DNA from: Sphingobacterium sp. UBA1575 | Lineage (GTDB): Bacteria; Bacteroidota; Bacteroidia; Sphingobacteriales; Sphingobacteriaceae | NCBI GenBank assembly: GCA_002322865.1 | Contig: DCOH01000043.1 | Span: 62,679-74,343 of the forward strand | Reading direction: 5' to 3' | Length of the DNA stretch: 11,665 bases | In this document: piece after piece, positions 7,501-11,665 of the stretch | Position numbering within the stretch: position 1 is the first letter of the stretch | How the letters are laid out: each line of letters begins with the position of its first letter | The notes under the pieces: generated by a model | The model's database searches: none | The model's input: the letters and a program-made list of their open reading frames with translations, nothing else | Told to the model about the DNA's origin: nothing | Translations under genes and position numbers: made by a program

Positions 7501-7913
7501 GCATTATCTTGATTTAAGAATAATCTTAATGTTTTGGCTAATAGTTGATGTCCAGTAGATTTCGATTGTTCCAATTTTGGTAAATCCACCAATTTGTCCC
7601 AAACAACAACTTTCAAACGGTCCTTTACATTGTCGTAATTGTATAAAAGTTCTAAAAGATCAAAACATTCACCTATTATACGATGATTATTTGAATCTCC
7701 ATCCAAGTTCATCTGAGGGTTTTCAAATGCGGCAAATGCTGCCCGGAATAAATCTAATCTTGCGAACGGAGAAGGTATAGAAGTGGGGAAATTTTTTGCT
7801 TTATCGACATCTCCCCCTTGAATAGACTTGATTACATTTGCATTATAATCTCCAGCACGGGTTTGCCAATGGGTTAAATCTTCCCCTTCAAATAATCTAA
7901 ATTTCTTTGCCAT
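4530..7913 (-). CDS. Large protein with C-terminal Hsp70/actin-like ATPase domain
   Basis: In this 1127-residue, apparently soluble protein the Hsp70/actin nucleotide-binding fold lies at about 565-990. Phosphate-1 is FSLDFGTSNSHIEY (567-580). The segment FVWTYPLSYG (723-732) matches the Hsp70 VPAYF region, and IEPICESLAPFY (757-768) matches its NEPTAAALAY. Phosphate-2 is LSLDIGGGTVDSVVY (784-798), and the adenosine loop is ILFSGNGSKFL (925-935), followed by TAKGALSI (980-987). It should bind and hydrolyse ATP. The first ~560 residues resemble nothing I can name; the phrase WDGFILGGTSPKSLVFTS (153-170) stands out. The last ~140 residues are helical and differ from an Hsp70 substrate-binding domain. 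Normal DnaK is near 640 residues, so this is a special-purpose member; the SrfB virulence-factor family is a distant comparison. It lies 8 bases after the tubulin-like gene, so the two products probably act together. Confidence 0.85.
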   Translation of the reverse strand: MAKKFRLFEGEDLTHWQTRAGDYNANVIKSIQGGDVDKAKNFPTSIPSPFARLDLFRAAFAAFENPQMNLDGDSNNHRIIGECFDLLELLYNYDNVKDRLKVVVWDKLVDLPKLEQSKSTGHQLLAKTLRLFLNQDNAAFHFDQFNRFYIFYWDGFILGGTSPKSLVFTSANSKEFARISVEDDVLFTGNSKPLYQRNKDFVKYVFSLFEANEKLKINMKEFRNYLNKTQEHIQKTDHPFFQELDALDLNSINDFAEIAHESNYIEIFNIPLRKIKKEDLVEKIANESEFLIYSTKPIQGVIPMVLIENGHLGHLNYLNKATKWDVNQKVLSTKLRLEDRELPGKAIKYPYYTVDDFLSSEIYELPYKINSDQFFDGNFVNETSKTTVGYFLPLTSTFFELFNESDLWTKRFAGLPMIEIIKRNSFVQVVLRIPINNGNNHVELIKRYVSDDANEKQGAIITCEKFISIYPFIKTSHNPNYYVQIIDGDKNDSPDHLQLQVKYDINSPKYTSLKSKFGKNGSYHNTVFHQINQNFNTILLKQTDSKEGNYLIPRWKEANQSGNKFTFSLDFGTSNSHIEYSINGERARPLNFAAENNGYGFSFDVNKIIGKEEGEILDFEFFPRSVNQDYAVNFPIRSTIFDYGNFNPVDYKSVLDYNIGFFYEKTPLIKSNDSKARTNLKWHNEGVADLEQKAWVASFLEQLIIMCKTRVLLDGGNISLTNFVWTYPLSYGSHQINEISEQMETLIHKHFGSMVNIEPICESLAPFYSMTSEGKLLGNSSNILSLDIGGGTVDSVVYQNNEVKNISSMIFGANYLYGNGYIKSFKINKFYELSEEFASTIPELFSKFHPIKDEIVQREKIEDIIAFYYSLENQIELRGKHNVSFSKFLSDKHEIRLTYLFYFSSIIYFNLMSMRALNMEAPTKILFSGNGSKFLDQLDLSKKKIGIKEYASSLVKNIFEINDSSFDLEIYTHENPKELTAKGALSIIDHEQDLLQKFSIRNINKSFSTYLGDKDQTFISSQNPIVYSQLTSENLRSVMEQYRSFVDFFINQNEVDVKDLFAIKIDYKKKFESILLNQNKAKEFLEAGLSFRKRQVSENERISDPLFFYIVRGMLGEILQTLFDKTK

Positions 7914-7921
7914 ACTGATTC

Positions 7922-9445
7922 TTAAAATAATTCTTGATTAATACTTCGCTTAGTTGCTTTGGTAAATAGGTCTAATAACTTTGTTTCGGAATTTGGGTAA
8001 TTCGACCCTCTTTCCAAGGTGCTTAATTGTGCTGTAATAATATCATATCCAGTTCCAGCAGATTTTAATCTTTCGAGTATATTTTTCTTTTTCTTTTCGA
8101 TTCCATTCAAAAGCGTAAATATATTATCACTAGCTACTTCAACATTCGTTATGTTTCCTTCTGAATCTAATCTTTCCTGTATGATAAAAGGGACGAAACT
8201 TATTTTATTGCGTTTTAATTCTCCTAACCAAATTCTAAATTCCTTTAGGAATTCCATTAATGCGGAATAAAATTGGTTATTTATAAAGTTTTGATCAATC
8301 TTTGGATTATTAGCTGCAAACGGTGCTTTAAATTCGTGTTTCATTTGATTCTCCAAATAAAGATTGAAGAAGAACAATTGAGTCAATTTTTCCTTTATAA
8401 TAAATTGGGTATAATCAGCTAAATTTTTAAAAGTAATCAAAGGATTATTTTCATCAATACTGTCTATTCCAAATTCCTTGTATTTAGGATCCATGGCTAA
8501 TCCATTATCTGTAGATTGTGCTTGATCATCAGCGAAATCCAATATAGCCAAAGCAGCAGCCAACTCTACAAAATGGGCATCATTCTTTTGATCACTACCT
8601 CCAACAACATTTTTATAATTGTTATTTGCAGAATCACCAATGTAATACAAGGTATTAATCGACTTATTGCTCGTGATATTAGAATGATAATAACTCAATG
8701 CAGCTTTTGTCTTGGACATAAAGGTTGAACTTTGGATATTATTGGTTCCATCACCATCTAATTTAAAATAAGGAAGAACGGTAACCGCACCAATAATTGC
8801 ATTTTTAAGGTTGTCGAAATACAAACCCTGTACTTTACCTTCTCGAATATTTTTCAGAATCAATGGAAAACCAGCTGCACCAGTCCCTCCAAAAATAGAG
8901 GAGATGATAAAAATTTTATCTTCCGAAGTATAGTTTTGAGCGAATTGCCTATATTCTTGTGAATCAGTAAACTTATTCAATACAACAGATCCAATATTCG
9001 GATTTCCTTGAAAACCTACTTCTAAATCTAAATCTAGATTATGATTGGAAAATAAGAGGGAAATCAATGCCTGGTTGTTACCTGTTGTATCTAAGAGATT
9101 GTAATCGATGAAATTTCTAAAAGTTCCGCCATTCAAATCGGCAATATTTAAACGAAACTCATTGCTAATTGCATCCCCTGAAGCTGCACCAACAACATCA
9201 CCCAAAGATTCAATCTTATTTTTGAAGAATGAATCACTGGAGTTCGGATTAACAGATTTATTAATTTGTCGATAGTTGTTCAATAAACGGGTTGTACGAG
9301 ATACGTCAGCAGCAGCCGCGTCTGGATCAAGAATGATAGGAACAATCTCATAATTAGATTTAATACCGGCAGCGAGAAGCATAGTAAGCGACTTTACAAC
9401 CCGAGAACCTGTGCCTCCGATTGCAAAAACATATAATTTAGGCAT
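7922..9445 (-). CDS. Tubulin/FtsZ-superfamily GTPase-like protein (Tubulin_2-like)
   Basis: This 507-residue protein opens with YVFAIGGTGSRVVKSL (5-20), a Rossmann-type first strand and glycine-rich loop. Later comes IFIISSIFGGTGAAGFPLI (178-196), where GGTGAAG matches the tubulin signature GGGTG[TS]G that binds GTP phosphates. The segment HFVELAAALAILDFADD (291-307) may be the region carrying the catalytic T7 loop, but I cannot assign the residues. The C-terminal ~150 residues are mainly helical. It is much longer than FtsZ (~380) and is not a division FtsZ; it resembles the tubulin-like family PF13809 and FtsZ-like proteins linked in the literature to vWA and OmpA-family partners. It should bind GTP and may polymerise near the membrane. 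It sits 3 bases after a membrane protein gene and 8 before the ATPase gene. Confidence 0.83.
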   Translation of the reverse strand: MPKLYVFAIGGTGSRVVKSLTMLLAAGIKSNYEIVPIILDPDAAAADVSRTTRLLNNYRQINKSVNPNSSDSFFKNKIESLGDVVGAASGDAISNEFRLNIADLNGGTFRNFIDYNLLDTTGNNQALISLLFSNHNLDLDLEVGFQGNPNIGSVVLNKFTDSQEYRQFAQNYTSEDKIFIISSIFGGTGAAGFPLILKNIREGKVQGLYFDNLKNAIIGAVTVLPYFKLDGDGTNNIQSSTFMSKTKAALSYYHSNITSNKSINTLYYIGDSANNNYKNVVGGSDQKNDAHFVELAAALAILDFADDQAQSTDNGLAMDPKYKEFGIDSIDENNPLITFKNLADYTQFIIKEKLTQLFFFNLYLENQMKHEFKAPFAANNPKIDQNFINNQFYSALMEFLKEFRIWLGELKRNKISFVPFIIQERLDSEGNITNVEVASDNIFTLLNGIEKKKKNILERLKSAGTGYDIITAQLSTLERGSNYPNSETKLLDLFTKATKRSINQELF

Positions 9446-9448
9446 ACT

Positions 9449-9847
9449 TTAAAATGGAACTTTAGAATTATTGATGCTGAAATGTTTAATTATTATTGAT
9501 AGAATAACGAATAGGATAGCACAGTAAAATCCATTACTTGTTGCTAGTGATAGGTATTCGCCATCAAACTGAAAACCTGCAGATTCTAAAACAATTCTTG
9601 AGTCAATTAATACATAAACTAAATTGATAACAACAGTGATGAGTAAAACAATTAACCAAATACTAAATTTTGCAAAAAATGGCTTATCTAACACTTTATA
9701 ATAAATGAATAATATTGCTAATGTGCTGATAAATAGAACTAATCCATATTTTTGATATAAATATTCATTAAAAACCTCTTGGGAGAAAGTAGGATCGTAA
9801 AATCCTAATGGTTTAGATTCATAAAGTAAAGCGAATAAATCATTCAT
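9449..9847 (-). CDS. Three-helix integral membrane protein, unknown function
   Basis: This 132-residue protein matches no family I recognise. About 33 polar residues are followed by three predicted membrane helices (about 35-51, 61-82 and 103-120), then a short tail ending KVPF. The loop between helices 2 and 3 (DSRIVLESAGFQFDGEY) is polar. It is the second gene of the operon, 7 bases after the vWA-like lipoprotein and 3 before the tubulin-like gene. That placement suggests an inner-membrane adaptor between the outer lipoprotein and the cytoplasmic GTPase. This role is inferred from gene order only. Confidence 0.72.
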   Translation of the reverse strand: MNDLFALLYESKPLGFYDPTFSQEVFNEYLYQKYGLVLFISTLAILFIYYKVLDKPFFAKFSIWLIVLLITVVINLVYVLIDSRIVLESAGFQFDGEYLSLATSNGFYCAILFVILSIIIKHFSINNSKVPF

Positions 9848-9854
9848 GGTTATT

Positions 9855-11327
9855 TTATTTATTTAATGTGAGTTCAATTTTTGGATATTTTATTCCCTTG
9901 TATTCATAGGCACTTTGAATACCCTGGATAAGAAATTTGAAACCAAAGGTCTTGTCTAGGTTATTTTTAATATCGGAATCGTCATCAATATTTGAAGATT
10001 CTATCCATTTAGGCATACTATTGATAAAACTTAAATTAAAATCAGATGGAAAATTTGGTACCGTAGGTTTTATAGTTATTACATGGGAATAACCTGATTT
10101 AGAAATCTTATTCCAATCGTTGTGATGAATCAGGGCAGGTTGGTTTTCTTCTGGAATTGGTTGAATGCTTACAATCTCGAATCCCGGTGTAACTTTATAA
10201 GAACCTTTATTTAATACAGTTTTTTGATCAGGATTATATGTAAAATCTACTGCCACTGCAAATTGGAATTTTCCATTTTGAGGTTTAATATCATCAATTA
10301 TTGTATTTTTCTCCCTATTAAACGAAACTCTACCCACTAATCCAGTGCTTTTTAATAGTTCGAATCTTAAATCACTGTTTAAATTGTTTGTGAAATAATA
10401 ACTATTTTTAAATCCTTGATATTTGGAGGGATTATGCTTATTTAAAAAATCTTTTAATATAGATTCTTCACCCAATATCCATATGTAATAAGGTCTGGGT
10501 TGTTTATCTAATAAGGTTACTTTATTCTCCTTGTCAAAGTATTTACCAGAAAAACTTGAATTCATCTGAAGTACATAAGCAGAAAGAGGGAATTCCTTTG
10601 ATTTTTCTAAGAATACAGACTTCGTAAGACTTTGTTGAAATATTAAACCTTGAATAGTTGACCTACTTTTATCTAAAGAATAAATGCAATCAGAAATAAG
10701 TATGCTAATATCCTCTTTAGAGGTTTTTGAAAGGACAGTTTTAAAAAGTTCATTTAATTCCGAAACAGACTTATTACCTACATTATAAGGTTTTTTACCA
10801 GGACTTAAAGATTTAAAAAAGCTGTTGATATTATCATATTGGGCAGGGATGATTTCACTATTGATAAAATTAATGGCTAGATTTTCTTTACCATAATAAT
10901 CTTGGGCTTCTACGACCAAATCCGCTAAAGCTGCTTCAAATTCAGTTATTCCATTAACGTATCCATCCATACTGCCAGAATTCTCTAAATAAAGTTGAAT
11001 GTTCTTTGCTCTTTGGTTTGGTGTTGCTTTAGAATTACATGAAAGCTTTTTGAAGTTATTATCTCCTAGCTCTTTTTTTAAAATATTGTTAAGTTTTAGC
11101 GTATCTATCGTTGAGTTTTGGACAAAACTCCTAAAATTCCTATTATCTTTATTTTCAAGAATATATACATGCAAATTATCCATATCTTGACAAGAGAATT
11201 CGTCATCTTTCATCAATTCTTTGATTTTGGAAACAATTGGTTTCTCACTGCAAGAATTCATTGTCATAATAATTCCACATAACAATAAGACAGCAATTGT
11301 TGTCAATAATAGCTTGTTAATTTTCAT
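9855..11327 (-). CDS. Lipoprotein with von Willebrand A (vWA)-like domain
   Basis: This 490-residue first gene of the operon starts with a lipoprotein signal (MKINK, a hydrophobic stretch, then MNSC with Cys26). The region about 108-260 looks like a vWA fold: strand NIQLYLENSGSMDGY (109-123) carries a MIDAS-like ExSxS (Glu115, Ser117, Ser119) and ISILISDCIYSL (207-218) supplies the later aspartate (Asp213). The canonical metal site is DxSxS, so glutamate replaces the first aspartate; metal may still bind. Residues after ~340 contain beta-rich segments, ending FGFKFLIQGIQSAYEYKG. It should be anchored outside the inner membrane or on the outer membrane, and vWA domains usually bind protein partners. 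It is the only clearly secreted product of the operon and could sense the envelope or tie the complex to it. The ATG at 11327 follows a ~44-base leader. Confidence 0.83.
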   Translation of the reverse strand: MKINKLLLTTIAVLLLCGIIMTMNSCSEKPIVSKIKELMKDDEFSCQDMDNLHVYILENKDNRNFRSFVQNSTIDTLKLNNILKKELGDNNFKKLSCNSKATPNQRAKNIQLYLENSGSMDGYVNGITEFEAALADLVVEAQDYYGKENLAINFINSEIIPAQYDNINSFFKSLSPGKKPYNVGNKSVSELNELFKTVLSKTSKEDISILISDCIYSLDKSRSTIQGLIFQQSLTKSVFLEKSKEFPLSAYVLQMNSSFSGKYFDKENKVTLLDKQPRPYYIWILGEESILKDFLNKHNPSKYQGFKNSYYFTNNLNSDLRFELLKSTGLVGRVSFNREKNTIIDDIKPQNGKFQFAVAVDFTYNPDQKTVLNKGSYKVTPGFEIVSIQPIPEENQPALIHHNDWNKISKSGYSHVITIKPTVPNFPSDFNLSFINSMPKWIESSNIDDDSDIKNNLDKTFGFKFLIQGIQSAYEYKGIKYPKIELTLNK

Positions 11328-11376
11328 TTTATTAGATGTTAATAATAAGTTTTGAGCATAAAACTCATTTCACATC

Positions 11377-11420
11377 CAAATGTATTACGGAATTAGGTTA
11401 ATAATTTACGGTTTCCCGTA
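11377..11420 (-). promoter_or_regulatory. Activator-type promoter of the seven-gene operon
   Basis: On the - strand the -7 element TACATTTG (11384 down to 11377) matches TAnnTTTG. Exactly 22 bp upstream ends a palindrome-like site, TACGG-GAAA-CCGTA (11420 down to 11407), with perfect 5-bp half-sites around a 4-base core. There is no TTG at -33. Motif, spacing and missing -33 box all repeat those of the nuclease promoter at 379-422, although the 22-bp spacers differ in sequence, which points to selection on the motifs. Expected transcription start is near 11371, giving a leader of about 44 bases. I infer one shared activator; the symmetric half-sites suit a helix-turn-helix dimer, but its identity is unknown and it is not encoded here. 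Confidence 0.72.
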
Positions 11421-11523
11421 CGGAGAGAATTTTAGGTTACATTTTACAGCAAAAAACCATATTATATTTAAAACTCATAATTTCAATGTTCAAAACCACA
11501 GTCAAACAATAGCAATAGAGTAA

Positions 11524-11607
11524 ATTTTAGAAGTAGGAGTTCTTAATACGCTTGGTTTAGTTCCTAATGGACTTACACTAACACCTAATGATGGAATCGA
11601 AAAATAG
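11524..11607 (+). pseudogene. Possible remnant of a coding sequence (doubtful)
   Basis: After an in-frame stop, 27 codons read through with a protein-like composition: ILEVGVLNTLGLVPNG, then LTLTPNDGIEK, then TAG. The same frame continues past the stop for another 15 codons (VVHNRKVWKKKSKIK). There is no start codon at the beginning and no recognised family. It could be a decayed gene end left by a past rearrangement, or chance. Confidence 0.2.
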
Positions 11608-11665
11608 GTGGTTCATAATAGAAAAGTTTGGAAAAAAAAATCGAAAATCAAATGATTAATAGTAA

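Larger units (their letters stand above)
11328..11665. other. Gene-free right edge upstream of the seven-gene operon
   Basis: This 338-base stretch holds the operon's leader and promoter (11377-11420) and a doubtful coding remnant at 11524-11607. I see no RNA gene, terminator hairpin, integrase or copy of the tRNA end. The next gene lies beyond the window. Confidence 0.6.

Noticed and set aside
4530..7913. Housekeeping DnaK chaperone
   Set aside because: The ATPase fold begins only after ~560 residues, the substrate-binding domain is missing, and no dnaJ or grpE is near.
7922..9445. Cell-division FtsZ
   Set aside because: The protein is over 100 residues too long, its signature loop differs from FtsZ, and no division and cell wall genes surround it.

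Overview
Organism. The DNA is AT-rich, and both promoters I can find carry the TAnnTTTG -7 element typical of Bacteroidota. Genes run in tight operons without obvious Shine-Dalgarno sequences, and lipoprotein signals end in SC. I read the window as chromosomal DNA of a Bacteroidota species; a sphingobacterial or pedobacter-like genus is only a guess.

Layout. Positions 1-53 hold the last bases of a tRNA gene (probably tRNA-Ser) and its hairpin terminator. A gene-free stretch (54-378) follows, with an array of 11-bp units at about 123-221 that switches orientation at its centre. A rightward two-gene operon (438-1309) encodes an exported, lipid-anchored staphylococcal-nuclease-type enzyme and a small four-helix membrane protein. 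A hairpin at 1346-1380 separates it from a leftward seven-gene operon that fills 1398-11327 with gaps of only 1-8 bases. The last 338 bases hold that operon's promoter and a doubtful coding remnant.

The leftward operon. In transcription order it encodes: a vWA-like lipoprotein (490 aa); a three-helix membrane protein (132 aa); a tubulin/FtsZ-superfamily protein with the GGTGAAG signature (507 aa); a 1127-aa protein with an Hsp70/actin-type ATPase half behind a ~560-residue region I do not recognise; a bitopic coiled-coil membrane protein (266 aa); a MotA/ExbB-like protein with a ~330-residue cytoplasmic tail (542 aa); and a MotB-like protein with an OmpA-like domain (231 aa). The last two resemble the ZorA/ZorB motor of Zorya anti-phage systems, but no ZorC, ZorD or ZorE is present. 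The set also recalls a proposal, which I cite from memory (Makarova and Koonin, 2010), of a membrane-remodelling system with an FtsZ-like protein, a vWA protein, a GTPase and OmpA-family proteins.

How the genes may work together (inference). An ion-driven stator anchored to peptidoglycan would pass force or a signal through its long tail to a cytoplasmic complex of a tubulin-like GTPase and an Hsp70/actin-like ATPase, with the lipoprotein acting outside the membrane. Defence, envelope remodelling and envelope stress response all remain open.

Regulation. Each operon is preceded by the same 44-bp layout: a 14-bp palindrome-like motif (TA[A/C]GG-TTTC-CCGTA, read on the + strand), exactly 22 bp, then TAnnTTTG. 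Neither promoter has a TTG at -33. The two outward edges therefore look co-regulated by one activator, which would tie the exported nuclease to the seven-gene machine. No regulator gene lies in the window.
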